From NCBI RefSeq assembly GCF_905220565.1, contig NC_059416.1:1302001-1366000 (forward strand): a DNA stretch of 64,000 nucleotides. Reading direction: 5' to 3'. Under the pieces are notes generated by a model. That model saw nothing but the letters and a program-made list of their open reading frames with translations. It was not told the origin of the DNA and searched no databases. This DNA is from Melitaea cinxia (Eukaryota > Arthropoda > Insecta > Lepidoptera > Nymphalidae). Positions 1 to 10,848 of the stretch are shown piece by piece. The position numbers and the translations under genes were made by a program. The stretch's first letter is position 1. Each line of letters begins with the position of its first letter.

Positions 1-116
1 GACAAAGCCAGCCCTGCGTGGTGACTATGGGCAACACATATGAGTTTACGCCATTTTCATCACGAACTTGTGGAGGTCTTTGTCAGTGGACTGCGATAGG
101 ATGAAGTGAAGTAATG
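1..116 (+). mobile_element. SINE-C 3' part, cut by window edge
   Basis: This is the 3' portion of the family here called SINE-C. It begins inside the conserved GACAAAGCCAG segment and runs through GGTGACTATGGGC to the tail with GTCAGTGGACTGCGATAGG. It aligns by eye with the full copies at 26340-26666 and, in reverse, at 33471-33795. The 5' part lies outside the window. The tail core matches the end of RTE ORFs seen elsewhere in the window. Confidence 0.75.
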
Positions 117-348
117 TTAGTATCTATATAAAAGTGAATGAATGTTGTATAATAGTTTCTCTGTCTTTTCCTAAATTTTCTAAAAAATTTTTCTGGCTTT
201 AGCGATAAGATGGCCTGTTGAAACTAATGAAACTCGCGTAGATGTTAAACTTTATATTTGAGTTTTTATTGCTTAACGAGAGTTGTTGGTTTACGAGTCC
301 AGTGTCCGCTAGCGATGGATATTTGTGTTTACAAATATTTCTTTTCGG

Positions 349-476
349 GTTGGATGTCTGTCCTTGTGGATCTCCCCACCTAACCCGAAAAGGAGCAGCG
401 TGGTGCATTAAGCTCCAATCCTTTTTTTACATGAAGAAAGAGGCCTGTAACCCAGCAGTGGGATTTTACAGGCTAA
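349..476 (+). mobile_element. SINE-A 3' fragment
   Basis: Degenerate 3' half of SINE-A. The segments GTCCTTGTGGATCTCCCCAC, GGAGCAGCGTGGTGCATTAA and CCCAGCAGTGGGATTTTACA occur in family order. The tRNA-like head is missing. Confidence 0.7.
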
Positions 477-839
477 ATCAAACCGTTGCCGTTGCCTTTC
501 AATAATCTTCACTTCAAATAAAGACCTCTTTAAACGAGATCAAAGCGTTTGAGAAGTTTCCATTAAAATTGATTCTGAAACGGCTTTTATAAATTATAGT
601 TTTAACAAAGGGCATAAGAACGGGAACTTCCCTCAGTTTGTAGTTTGACTTATTACCCTGGAGCGTTTCTCACAGTACTCTGTAATAACACACTACTTGT
701 GTTTACAATCGCTTAAGGTTCCACGGTGGAATTGTTACTTTTGTGATTGTTTTCTATGGATTAGCTCACACAATTTATCAATTAAATTTTGAAATTTTTA
801 CTTTATGATGATAGTGAATTTTGTAGCACGAATTATAAT

Positions 840-1147
840 GATTGTGTGCAGCATACGAATAAAACTGATTTCAATTACATCGAGTAGTAATATAACGTAG
901 GTAGACGAAAAAAATTAACAAACGCACTAGTTGCCACTATGATTTTCGAAGGTTCCCCTCGATATCTTTGGGATGCCATCATCAGCTCTTGGTTTCCTTA
1001 TCATGGTACCACCCTTAAGGTATCTCTTTTCCAACAAAAAAAGAATCATAAAAATTGGTTCATAAGCGACGGAGTTATCCACGAAGACACATAAAAAAAT
1101 ATATACGGTCGAATTGAGTAACCTCCTCCTTTTTTGAAGTCAGTTAA
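840..1147 (-). mobile_element. Family E (Helentron-like) copy
   Basis: Reverse-oriented copy of the abundant family E. It carries TTTCAATTACATCGA near the left edge and ends with CCTCCTCCTTTTTTGAAGTC at the right. Internal landmarks are TTATCATGGTACCA and the TCTTTTCCAACAAAAAAAG module. It is shorter than the copies of about 610 bp at 20.1 and 24.6 kb, so it is an internally deleted subtype. No coding capacity is visible. Confidence 0.7.
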
Positions 1148-1201
1148 AAATTAAATAATTGATAAAGTAAAAAGCAAGACTTAAGACTCAATCAAGCATC
1201 G

Positions 1202-1214
1202 TAAAGGGCATAAG
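1202..1214 (+). repeat. Putative left target duplication of SINE-A
   Basis: TAAAGGGCATAAG recurs exactly at 1561-1573, directly after the SINE-A tail. Between this left copy and the recognisable SINE head at about 1241 lie 26 further bases. Confidence 0.6.
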
Positions 1215-1240
1215 ACAACCAATAATAAATAACAATTGAC

Positions 1241-1557
1241 ACCGAGTTGGCGCAACGGTTACAGCCATGGATTGTACCTGTTGCGCTGGCGGTTGCGGGT
1301 TCAATCCCCGCACATGACAAACATTTGTATTGGCCATACAGGTGTTTGCCGTGATCTGGGTGTTTGTGCAGTCCTTGTGGGTCTCCCCACCGTGCCTTGG
1401 AAAGCACGTTAAGCCGTCGGTCCCGGTTGTTATCATGTACACCTGATAGCGATCGTTACTCATAGTAGGGAATATATCCGCCAATGGATTAAGCTCTAAT
1501 CCTTCTCCTACATGGGGAAAGAGGCCTATGCCCAGTAGTGGGATATTACAGGCTGAA
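1241..1557 (+). mobile_element. SINE-A, near full length
   Basis: tRNA-derived SINE. An A-box-like GTTGGCGCAACGG stands at 1246-1258 and a B-box-like GGGTTCAATCCCC at 1297-1309, consistent with an internal RNA polymerase III promoter. The body contains TTGTATTGGCCATACAGG and TCTCCCCACCGTGCC. The 3' end CCCAGTAGTGGGATATTACA plus GGCTGAA resembles the RTE ORF end. Flanking TAAAGGGCATAAG repeats support retroposition. The family resembles lepidopteran tRNA SINEs such as those called Metulj in Heliconius; that name is a suggestion only. Confidence 0.85.
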
Positions 1558-1560
1558 GCA

Positions 1561-1573
1561 TAAAGGGCATAAG
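1561..1573 (+). repeat. Putative right target duplication of SINE-A
   Basis: Exact copy of 1202-1214, starting three bases after the SINE tail. Confidence 0.6.
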
Positions 1574-1750
1574 GGCATTCAATTTATTATTTATATTACG
1601 GACCTTATATTTGTGATAACAACATACAAATATCCTCAAGCCTTTGGATATCGCACAATACCTATTAGTTAGACTTGGCCTAAATGATATTTTTCGTCCT
1701 TTCTTTTTCATCCTCTATTAAGCGGTTTTTAATTTGGTTCTTCGCCAAGT

Positions 1751-1838
1751 CACAGTGGAGGCACATAGTGGACTAAGTTCCAATCCTTCTGCTACATGGA
1801 GTTTCCTTTACCCAGCAGTGGGATGTTATAGACTGAAT
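1751..1838 (+). mobile_element. SINE-A 3' fragment
   Basis: Contains a degraded GGACTAAGTTCCAATCCTTC and the 3' landmark CCCAGCAGTGGGATGTTATA. Everything upstream of the last 90 or so bases is missing. Confidence 0.6.
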
Positions 1839-2235
1839 GTATTAATTGAATGAAATTGCACCATTCATCACCAGTAAATGATCCTTAAATATTCAACTGT
1901 GCCATAAAACTTTTTCGTTTTCATAAAATTTAGCACACCATCAAGGCAACAAACTATATTTCATCAAAAATCTTATAGATTTTTTTTTATTTTAAGCACT
2001 AACGAACAGTTATTGCCAATTGTCGGTTTTATTTCCCAGTTGTTATAAAATTGTTTTGAAAAGTTTTTAATACTAGCGACATTAATTTGTTTTTATTCAT
2101 TTCTGGTTATATTTATAACAAGTTACAATGGCTCTTGTATAGGAGATAAGGTTTACGTAAGCATTAATGGTCCTTTGTTTTATTTCCGGTTGAATTAAAT
2201 ATTTCTATTTTTGTAGTCATTTTTTAACGCTCCGA

Positions 2236-2558
2236 TCTGTAATATTCCACTGCTGGGCATAGCCCTCTTTCCCCATGTAGGAGAAGGATCAAAGCTTAAT
2301 TCACCTCGCTGCCCCAATGCGGGCTGGCGGATATATTCCCTACTATGGGTAACGATCGCTATCAGGAGTACATGATAACAACCGGGACCGACGCCTTAAC
2401 GTGCTCTTCGAGGCATGCTGGAGAGACCCACAAGGACTGCACAAACACCCAGACCACGGCAAACACCTGTATGGCCAATACAGATGTTTGTCATGTGTAG
2501 AGATTGAGCCCGCAACCGCCAGCGCAACTGTCACAAACCAGTGCTGTGAACATTGACT
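2236..2558 (-). mobile_element. SINE-A, near full length
   Basis: Reverse-strand copy. It starts with the complement of the tail (TGTAATATTCCACTGCTGGG) and ends near CAACTGTCACAAACCAGTGC, the degraded tRNA-like head. The B-box region has mutated to TGAGCCCGCAACC. Diverged head bases suggest an older copy than the one at 52651. Confidence 0.8.
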
Positions 2559-2600
2559 GGAAAATCGTACCTGTGGCAAAGAAAACTCTTCAATCCATGG

Positions 2601-2643
2601 TGAAGTGACACAGCAGATTAAGTTCCAACCTTTTCCTACAAAT
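2601..2643 (+). mobile_element. SINE-A short fragment
   Basis: Only the AGATTAAGTTCCAACCTTTT segment and its flanks survive, next to the reverse-oriented copy ending at 2558. Confidence 0.4.
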
Positions 2644-2659
2644 AGTTCCTTCTTTTTGC

Positions 2660-3110
2660 ATTATTCATCTTTGTCAAGCACATTATAAATATCGTTCATT
2701 TTGTTAATTCCATAAAAATAACTTTGCGTTATTATCTTTATTACTGTAATAATATTATCGTATAATGTGTATTGTCATGTTTTTATTATTAACATATTAC
2801 ATAGGTACTCTGCCCATTTAGATAATGCCCGAAGCAACTTAATATACCGTATATGTTTTTTTTTACTAAAGAAGATATCTCACTTGAGTTTATTCTTGTT
2901 TGGTTGAAATTTATGATTATGATTAAATATCTTATGATCTTTGTTTATCTTAAGAAAAAGACTACTTAACTTAAACCGTGTTGTTGACATCAAACTTAGC
3001 ACGAGGTTAGTTACGTAGGTTCAATCTGAGTTACGTATTCACGTGTCATCGTAAATCACGTCAGATTTTCTTATGCTAAAAAAATAATAATTTTCTAAAC
3101 TTAATTCAGG
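2660..3110. other. No recognised content
   Basis: AT-rich unique-looking sequence with T runs. No repeat family from this window and no credible coding region. Confidence 0.5.
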
Positions 3111-3117
3111 TGTACCT

Positions 3118-3182
3118 GGTGAACTTGTTGAGATCTATGTTCAGCAGTGGAGTGCGATAGACCAAAATGATAATGATGATGA
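3118..3182 (+). mobile_element. RTE/SINE-C tail fragment
   Basis: GAACTTGTTGAGATCTATGT followed by TCAGCAGTGGAGTGCGATAG and a GATAATGATGAT simple tail. This is the shared 3' end of RTE and SINE-C; too little remains to say which. Confidence 0.5.
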
Positions 3183-3534
3183 GTTCAAGTATAACAAGTG
3201 ACCAAGCGGTCTTTTTCACGACTGTTGCTGTAGCGCAAATGCGATTTTAAAACTCTTGACGCGGTTGTTTCATACGGTCACGTAGTTGCTGGCGGTTGTG
3301 AAAATATTCGCAAGCTTGCGGATGATCGAAAAACGGATGGTTCTTATAGGATCCCACAGGAATATAAGTTAAGACGAATTCCACCAAGGCAGCCCAATGA
3401 TTCACTTCGTGACTTATTATCTTAAAGATTAAAATATAAAACCTTTGTGAACAAATACCTATTATTCAAAACGAAATACATTTTAAATTCAACAAGCGTC
3501 GAAAATAAGAGAATAGTATAGATGCAGCTATCTT

Positions 3535-3612
3535 TCTCTCGATGTCACGTAGCAGTGCTACAAGTACTACGAGTGCTACGACCAACATTGCTACGAGTTA
3601 CGATAGCTACGT
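3535..3612 (-). repeat. Repeat J fragment with CGTAGCA/TGCTACG palindromes
   Basis: Dense iteration of the self-complementary motif GTAGCAGTGCTAC and variants such as GAGTGCTACGACC and ACGATAGCTACG. The same motif characterises the two J copies at 61.2 and 62.4 kb. Orientation is inferred from AACATTGCTACGAGT, the reverse of the AATGTTCTACGA segment there. Confidence 0.4.
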
Positions 3613-3910
3613 AAATATCTCTAGTATATATTTTCGTTAAGATTAATATCAAATATAAATAAATTCAAGTTTAAATTCAATTGCTATTGTATTAAGTTTG
3701 ATAACGATACTTAAGTAAAGGATACTGTAGAGTTGTAGACATTTATATTTTTAACGACAAGCCGTTAAGAAGGCTGTCTCTGCCTATTTATTTTATTAAA
3801 TTGCTGCAGATTTAACATCAATTCTTTCTTAATTATATAAATTATAATAGTATCGTGACCTTTAAGTCAGAACTTCTCACGAAGAACTCGTATATACAAA
3901 TTTACATTTT

Positions 3911-4328
3911 TAAACCGACTTCAGGAAAGAAGGAGATTACTCAATTCGACCGTATATATATTTTTGAGTATGTTCGGGGATAACTTCATTGTTTATAAAT
4001 CGATTTTGATAATTATTTTTTTGTTGGAAAGAAGATATCCTTGATACGGTACCATGATAAGGAAACCAGGATTTGATAATGGGATCCCAGAGAAATCAAG
4101 GGAAACTCAAAAATCCGCATAACTTTTTACTGGGTTTACCGATTTTGATGATTTTTAATTTAAACAAAAGCCGATTTTTATCATGTGGTCACATTTAAAT
4201 TTCATCGAGATCTGATAACAACTTTTAGAGTAATCTTTGATAGTGCGTATTTACTTACTATTTTTTCGTCTACCTAAGTTGTATGACTTGTTGATATAAT
4301 TAAAGCTGTTTGCTTGCAAACACAATTA
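3911..4328 (+). mobile_element. Family E copy
   Basis: Begins AAACCGACTTCAGGAAAGAA and ends with the hairpin GTTTGCTTGCAAAC followed by ACAATTA. The landmarks GGTACCATGATAAGGAAACC and GGATCCCAGAGAAATC and the pyrimidine-rich TTTTTCGTCTACC appear in the usual order. The right GAAGTCGG motif is degraded to TTAAAGCTG. Confidence 0.8.
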
Positions 4329-4360
4329 TATTTTCTGTAAAGACGATACTTATTTAAAAC

Positions 4361-4440
4361 TCATACCCCGACTTAGGGCTGGAATGGAATCCACAACCCT
4401 AGAGCTCAAAGCAGTGTTTTTGGCATCATTTGGACTAGAT
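4361..4440 (-). mobile_element. SINE-H tRNA-like head fragment
   Basis: Resembles the head of the SINE at 60483-60720. GGAATGGAATCCACAACCCT corresponds to the complement of a GGGTTCGATTCCCAC B box. It abuts the family-E copy ending at 4328. Confidence 0.5.
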
Positions 4441-4948
4441 TATCAATTTGTTCGACTACCTTGTATCAAACAATAAGCAGCAAAGTTAAAAGGGTATGAG
4501 TTTCATTTTACTCATAACAAAGGCTCCACTTCACAGGAGGAAATAGTCATTAAAAATTCTTTTTCAATTTGAGTCACTCGAGCCAAAATGTTTGGCTCGA
4601 GCTGTTGACTAGTTCAAATATTCTAATATTCAAAAATTTAAGTCCATTCAAAGTTATTTACAACTCTGAGAGGAGTACTTTAATATAGTATGCATATTTT
4701 GCGTAGAAGATAAGAATAATAAGCAAAATATTAATTTAAATAAATGAGATAAGACACGGCTTGGTCCGGGTGAAGATCGAAAATTCTTTATTTTTATATA
4801 CAAAAGAATTTATAAAATTAACAAGAATATGTAAATGTTGAGTTTGTAATGTTTAGTTACGTTTTTTTCATTTTTTACGTGTTTCTGTTGATATAAATAG
4901 GTATATATACGTTGAGACATTATGTACGTTGTAGTAATATCGCTTTAG

Positions 4949-5286
4949 CATGAAATATCCCACTGCTGTGCAAATGCCTCTTTCCCCTGTAGGAAAAAGA
5001 TCAGAGCTTAATCCACCACGCTGCTCCAATGCGGGTTGGCGGATATATTCCCTACTATGAGTAACGATCGCTATCAGGTGTACTTGATAACAACCGGGAC
5101 CGACGGCTTAACGTGCTCTCCGAGGCACGGTGGGGAGACCCACAAGGACTGCACAAACACCCAGGCCACGGCAAACACCTGTATGGCCCATACAAATGTT
5201 TGTCATGTGCGGAGATTGAACCCGCAACCGTCAGTGCAATAGCCAACGCGTGAAACCGGTGCTGTGACTATTACGTCAACGCGTCA
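4949..5286 (-). mobile_element. SINE-A, near full length
   Basis: Reverse-strand SINE-A from the tail complement (TGAAATATCCCACTGCTGTG) to the head complement (ATTACGTCAACGCGTC). The body retains GGGGAGACCCACAAGG and TATGGCCCATACAAATG. A-box and B-box complements are recognisable but mutated. Apparent reading frames of 60-70 codons here are shadows of the repeat. Confidence 0.85.
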
Positions 5287-5298
5287 ATTAATATCACT

Positions 5299-5431
5299 AC
5301 ACGTTAAGCTGTTTTTCTCGATCGTTATCATAAATACCTAATAGCGATTGCAGCGTGGTGGATTAAGTTCCAATCCTTTTCCTACATGGAGAACGACGCC
5401 AAGGCCCAGCAGTGGGATGTTACAGACTGAA
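5299..5431 (+). mobile_element. SINE-A 3' fragment
   Basis: Starts at ACGTTAAGCT, mid-body, and continues through CTAATAGCGATTGCAGCGTG to CCCAGCAGTGGGATGTTACA. It lies immediately next to an opposite-strand copy, so the two heads face each other across 12 bases. Confidence 0.75.
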
Positions 5432-5675
5432 TCGTGATTGAATGTCTGGACTTGAGACTAATATCGCTAACATTTTTTTTAGTAGTTACGGCGTCAAACC
5501 ATCATCTGATCCGTAGTACTGAGAAGATGGATGGAGGGCAAGCTATTTCTTTCTCTATCTCTTAGCGCAAAAACTACGGAACTGACTGAAATGATTTCTC
5601 AGACTAAATGCTTAGTTAGCTGTAGATTCAAAATAATATATAAGTTACTTTTTATAACTACTGAGCTATCTTGAC

Positions 5676-5880
5676 TTTACAAAAGATCACAGATAAAAAA
5701 TACTGCTTTCAAGCAGTGTTGTGTTCCTGTGGTTGAGTAAGGTGATCAGAGCTCGTAGGGGGATTGGAGGTAGGGTTGGCAACGCGCGCGCATACTTCTG
5801 GAGTTGCAAGCGTGTGTAGGGTATAGTAATCGCTTACCGTCAGGTGCGATTATTTGTCAACCTAGTTGTATAAGAAAAGG
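5676..5880 (+). mobile_element. rep-B 3' end
   Basis: Family rep-B, probably the 3' untranslated end of a non-LTR retrotransposon. It has AAGATCACAG, a TACTGCTTTCAAGCAGTGTT hairpin, GAGTAAGGTGATCAGAGCTC, TAATCGCTTACCGTCAGGTG and the terminal CAACCTAGTTGTATAAGAAA. The 5' third found in the best copies (for example 54418-54704) is missing. Confidence 0.7.
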
Positions 5881-5899
5881 TGGAATCACGTGGCAGAGC

Positions 5900-6350
5900 C
5901 AGAAGAAAATAAACAAATTATTTTGATGTCGAAGCATGTCGTATTCTTTTGTTAAATAGAATTAAATTGACTCTTTCATTGTCAATATAAACAGTCTAAG
6001 TTAAGATTCTTCAATTTTAGAAATAAAATAATCTCTCGGTAATTGTTAAAAGCCATCGTCACGGAAGAGTAGCTGAGGCGTTTCTCATCAAGGTTTTTCT
6101 TTAATAAATTGTAATTTTTGTTCTAATTTCAATTTTTATGTAAAGAACCTTGAGGCAACCGATTTTTTTGACGTTTGTTACTTCAAGATATTCAGAGAAT
6201 TTGATGTTTCGTTATACGTTTTTTTTGTTTGGTTGATTTACGCTTGATTGCACATAGATAATAAAAACAATAAATAGATGCAGCCACTGAGCACGCAATT
6301 TTTATTTACTGTTACTTCAAATTTCGTTAGGTTGCCAGGTCAATTGTACA
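5900..6350. other. No recognised content
   Basis: AT-rich sequence without repeat landmarks or a supported reading frame. Confidence 0.5.
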
Positions 6351-6354
6351 TCTT

Positions 6355-6512
6355 ATTTTATTTATTATTTATTTAAATTCCTTATTTTACAATAAATACA
6401 CTAATACAAGTCTGTACATATTATTGAGCTGTAAGTTTTTCTGTAAAATAAATAAATAAATACAAAAGGCGGGCTTAACGCCAATACATTTTCTACCAGT
6501 CAACCTCGGTAT
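6355..6512 (-). mobile_element. Non-LTR retrotransposon 3' end
   Basis: Reading the minus strand gives GGTTGACTGGTAGAAAATGT, then a GGCGTTAAGCCCGCC segment and a tail of (AATA)n repeats. I recall this as a frequent lepidopteran LINE 3'-end pattern. Only the 3' end is present. Confidence 0.55.
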
Positions 6513-6831
6513 GTGCACGAAACTATAGTGTGTAGGTGTACAATAAAAAAAAAATAAACAAATAATACAATATAACATTAAATATCACAACATAATACTA
6601 ATAATAAAATATAAATTTACGTTTATTCCTAGACAAGCTGTACCCGCTATTTCACGTAAGCTGTGTTTGTAAAACTATATGGTATACAAAGAAAAAAAGA
6701 TATAAAAAAATGTTACTGGCTGATATCTGTATGTGAGACTATATTAAGAAAAATATATTTTAAGAGAAATAAATATTGCGTGAAGCTGGGATAATTAAAT
6801 TTCTAGACATTTAACTTTTTACCATCCCGAA

Positions 6832-6920
6832 GTAGAGCAGCGTGGTGGATTAAGATCCGATCCGCCTCCTATACGATTAAAAAGGCCTATATCCATACAG
6901 TAGGATGTTACAAGCTGAAA
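6832..6920 (+). mobile_element. SINE-A 3' fragment
   Basis: Matches AGAGCAGCGTGGTGGATTAA and GTAGGATGTTACAAGCTGAA. The central GGGGAAAGAGG part is degraded. Confidence 0.65.
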
Positions 6921-7249
6921 CGAAGGCCTAACTTAAAATCGAGTGTAGATTTTATCTTGATACGCCGCTTAAAGTGGAGTTCTTACTTTATAAACAATTG
7001 TATTTAAATAGTCACGAAGGCATTATGTATACACATTATCTTTACTTAACACGTCCAGGTAACGAAATTACTATAAATTAAGAGACTTAATCCACACCAG
7101 GCAATTGTTTTACAAAGCCTAATTATTTATACAGATTACAGACTCAAAAATATCACTCAAATAAGCGGAAACTATTCAATTAACGTGGGTTAAAGTCTCG
7201 CAGTCGACTGTAAATAAAATTTTTGATTTTACTTTTACTTTATTTATTT

Positions 7250-7375
7250 TTATTTTAACTTATTGATTTAAAATTTAATTTTGTTTTGTTTTATTCTAAA
7301 TGTTGTTTTGTTTTACTAACCCAATATGGACTTAAAATTTAGTCTGAAATAAAGTATTATTATTATTATTATTAT
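7250..7375 (+). repeat. T-rich stretch ending in (TTA)n microsatellite
   Basis: GTTTTGTTTTATTC-type repeats lead to GAAATAAAGTATTATTATTA and a run of TTA units at about 7354-7374. The AATAAAG signal directly before a simple tail suggests a degraded retroelement 3' end. Confidence 0.4.
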
Positions 7376-7710
7376 GAAAAACAAATAGCGAAATGTATAT
7401 AAAACAAATTTAACCTTACACGTATATACTATAGCTTAGACAGAACAAATATAGCCAGCTCGTAAGCTCTTATTTTTTATTAACTCACTTGAACGAATGG
7501 AATGCCGATACGAATGGCGAGGTCGATATCATCTGCATAAGCTCGTGATGGCGATGGCTCCGAATTGTTTTAAATCAATTTCGGTAAATAAACGAATATA
7601 TAGTGAAATTAAAGGTTTTTGTTGATGAAATAAGTTTTTGAAACGTTTTGCAAAAAAAGTGTGTGTCAGGTCAGATATATGACTTCATTCCTTAAGAGAG
7701 ATTAATGTGT

Positions 7711-8015
7711 TACCAATACAAATAAAGAAAATTGGAGTGTCTGTTTGTAATACTAAAAAAAAAACACTTTTTATTAAATGCATACACGGTACCAAAGTAA
7801 CATTTTTTTACAATTTTTGTCTGTTTATCTGTTTGTTCCGACTAATCTCTGAAACGGCTGGACCGATCTTGACAGAACCTCCACTTGCAGATAGCTAATG
7901 TAGTAAAGAGTCACTAAGGCTACTTTTATTTTAGAAATTTATTTATTTTGTAACTCTGTTAACTGAACGATAATCTTTTTTAATTCCACGCGGACGAAGT
8001 CACGGTCTCAGCTAG
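7711..8015 (+). mobile_element. Hel-2 non-autonomous Helitron
   Basis: The left part reads ATACAAATAAAGAAAATTGG and GAGTGTCTGTTTGTAATACT. Internal landmarks are GTTCCGACTAATCTCTGAAA, CGGCTGGACCGATCTTGA and GCAGATAGCTAATGTAGTAA. It ends in CGCGGACGAAGTCACGG and CTCAGCTAG followed by T, the CTRR|T end of Helitrons. The copy at 62468-62784 on the other strand shows the intact TC start. No Rep/helicase coding is present. Confidence 0.7.
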
Positions 8016-8624
8016 TTTGATAATAAAAATATAAACGCCTAAAGCCAAGATTAGTCTATGGTTTCTGTCCATGGTAATGATGGATGGATCAGTAATAAAG
8101 TCACTAGCAGATGTCGCATAAATACAACTCTACACTGCACTATCAACTTTACGTACATCGGGTATAATTCTTGCCTTATTCAAGTAACAATCCTTCTATA
8201 TACTAAAAAGAATACAAATATCTCTGTTATGTAAAACTTTATTGTGAACACTGTTTGTTAACTTAAATAAATAAATAAAAAAATAATACAAAAAACTGTA
8301 CTCATTTCTAAGTATGTAGGTATATTTTTTCACTATAAGAAAATAAGTTCGAGCTTTTGTATTCGTAGCCTAACAACACCGAAGTTATCCTATAGATATC
8401 AATTTGGTTAGGTGAATACAAGTCTTAGGAAATCTCCAGAACATGAGACAATTTTCACGATTTTCTATTAAACATTAAGAAGATTTTGTTGGTTATAGTA
8501 GCACGACTCAGAACTCGCTAATTCTTCATTATTACACTTATTTTCCATGAAATATCACAATAAACGTATTCTAAAAAGTTTTAGAAGCATTTTAGAATAA
8601 TTGCCTCATAGTGTATTAATATTT

Positions 8625-8916
8625 GGTGTGTGGTTACGGCATCAAAGAATACAGCCACCCCATCTCTTCCCGTCGGTGTCGTAAGAGGTGACTAAGGGAT
8701 AACACAGTTCCACTATCACCTTGGAACTCAAAAAGCCGATCGATGGCGGGATAGCCATCCAACTGCTGGCTTTGAAATACACAGGCCGAAGACGGGCAGC
8801 AGCGTCTTCGGTGCGACAAAGCCAACCCTGCGGTCACCAACCCGCCTTCCCAGCGTGGCGACTATGGGCAAAACAAACTTGTTGAGGCCTATGTCCAGTA
8901 GTGGACTGCGAAAGGT
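8625..8916 (+). mobile_element. SINE-C, nearly complete
   Basis: Starts GGTGTGTGGTTACGGCATCA and includes GTCGTAAGAGGTGACTAAGG, CCAACTGCTGGCTTTGAAAT and GGCCGAAGACGGGCAGCAGC. It ends in the tail GAGGCCTATGTCCAGTAGTG plus GACTGCG, followed by GTGTGTATGTGTGAG simple repeats. About 40 bases are missing before the tail compared with 26340-26666. Confidence 0.85.
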
Positions 8917-9046
8917 TGCTGTGTGTATGTGTGAGTTGCTGTGTGTATTAATATTTACGTGTCCAAACAATTTGGTATTTACGAGCGAAAACAACAGGTT
9001 TTTAGTTAAATGTAAAAAAATATATACCGTTGAGAATTCCATAATG

Positions 9047-9210
9047 CCTTTTTTTTACGTGGGGAAAATCCATCATGGATACCCTCCAGCGTGGGGGCGC
9101 CAGAGGGTTATGTCAGACTCCTACTGACTAAAAACCACCAGGTGTGAGCAGTCGTCCGCCTGGGTGGGGCGAGATGGGGTCGCGTTAGCATTCGACACTG
9201 AATTCCATAC
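9047..9210 (+). mobile_element. Putative LINE 3' fragment
   Basis: GGGGAAAATCCATCATGGAT, the GC-rich GCGTGGGGGCGCCAGAGGG and GTCAGACTCCTACTGACTAA match a segment I remember as common in lepidopteran retroelements. The clear rise in GC over the surroundings supports a transposon remnant. Confidence 0.45.
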
Positions 9211-9227
9211 TGCCTATAACAGCATTA

Positions 9228-9415
9228 TAACTCACGAACTCGTGAGGGCCAGACCTACAACATTTTATAAAAGCTGAAAAGTGTGTTAAAAGAGTTCTCA
9301 GCGCATATTCCCAACACAGGTTAAAGCAATGCCCTACCGGTGTTGGGATCATGTATTGAGAAATTTTCAGCTTTTATGAAACGAAGCAAGTCTGGCTCTC
9401 CTGGGCTCCCAGTCT
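9228..9415. repeat. Nested imperfect foldback
   Basis: Left motifs GGGCCAGACC, TATAAAAGCTGAAAAG and TCCCAACAC are mirrored on the right by GGTGTTGGGA, ATTTTCAGCTTTTATG and AAGTCTGGCTC. The sequence can fold into a long interrupted hairpin centred near 9325. It is probably a foldback MITE or part of one. Confidence 0.45.
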
Positions 9416-9439
9416 ATTGATAAAATTTTGTCCAAGAAG

Positions 9440-10830
9440 TTAGTCATGACATTTGGCATATCGGAGTTTCAAGTGACGTCACCATATTATTCAGTCATGT
9501 GATAGATCTGGGGAGTTCAAACGTCAAAGTTGAGGGAACATTAGGGTAGCACTATACTATATAGCTTAGAAAAGGGGTCTCCAAACTAAGAACCAACAGT
9601 GCCATCAATCTGGTCCGCGGCAGTTATTCTCTTATTATTATTACTCCTCGGTTTTATTTACTTACAAGCTAAAACTTAATTTAAGAAATATAGTTAAGAG
9701 CAGAAAATTTTAAACTGTTTTGGCCCTTGGAAGATACAGAAAAAAATATTATGGCCCTAAGGCTTCAAAGTTTCGAAACCGCTGTCTTAGAATAGAATAG
9801 CGATGACAACTACAAAACTTATTGAAAGTGAAACCACAACGGTGGCCTAGTTAAGGATTAGCACAAAACACGTTAATTATTATAACAATTTTATCTCCCA
9901 TCCTAAGATAATAAATTTTAATAGGCTCCCAGAATAACCAGATTTTGCAAAACACTAATGAAAAGTTGTTTCCTAAGCAAACATAATGCTTGTTTGTGTA
10001 CATAATGACTATTTTCATTAATATTCGTGTGTTGAACAATGCGTAGTTAGTGCTTTTATATTCATGTACTGTGCACGGAGATTATACCTAGATTACATTT
10101 ATAGAGATTTAGAACATGCTTTTCAGCACTTATCTGCATTGACGCTGATGATGATAGGGACAAAACTCATTTTTTTTACGTTTAGTTTTGGGTTCCACCA
10201 GTCTAACCTCAAAAAAATATCTTAAAATAAGAGTCTGTTTTAGCCGTTGCAAATTTATGAGCTATACAAATGCAGAATATTTGAATTATGAATATTATGA
10301 AACTTATTACGAGTTTTTTTTTTACTTATTTTTGCCACGAAATCGCTGTTTAAAAAACATTTTAAACATTTATCAACAACTGAAGCTTCCATTAAAAATA
10401 ATTAAACATAAAAATCGTCCTAAGCCTATGCGAAACATCTATTATGGATACAATTACATCTTAACCAGAAAAATATCCTTTGTGTAAAAACATCTTTTCA
10501 TTAAAGGGATCACAAAAAGCTATGGCGGTGACACCATCGGAACCTTCCTAATTCCCTTAGCGGCCTCAACACGCCGTTTTCGTAGCTTCGGAAAATTGTT
10601 TTTTCAAAGGTTCGCGTTTATTGTGTGAGTGAAAATTGAATAAGTTTATGAATAAAAGCGTTACTTATTGAAATGGACATATTGTGTTTATATCTGCACT
10701 TGAATTATTACAGTTATAATATTTTTTATTTTTAAATGAAAAAATCTTTATAATTTATGAAATAGTCTAATTGAGGAAGATTATATTATACGTTCAACAA
10801 CCGCTTTAGTGTGTTGCGAGTCTTCTAAAA
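9440..10830. other. No recognised content
   Basis: Mostly AT-rich single-copy-looking sequence. A slightly more GC-rich patch lies at about 10505-10620. No repeat landmark of this window and no supported gene; the 99-codon frame near 10.2-10.5 kb is low-complexity. Confidence 0.5.
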
Positions 10831-10848
10831 CACCGACTCTGTCTTCCT

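Noticed and set aside
1188..1484. Minus-strand frame beginning MADIFPTMSNDRYQVY, recurring at 5.0, 40.7 and 52.6 kb
   Set aside because: The recurring protein is a translation of the SINE-A body in various copies. It carries no domain and is disrupted in most copies, so it is not a gene family.
3535..3612. CRISPR-like or regulated array of GTAGCA...TGCTAC motifs
   Set aside because: Spacing is irregular, the host is eukaryotic, and the motif belongs to the dispersed J repeat.
10188..10487. 99-codon plus-strand frame
   Set aside because: Composition is dominated by Y, N, K and F as expected from AT-rich noncoding DNA; no domain.
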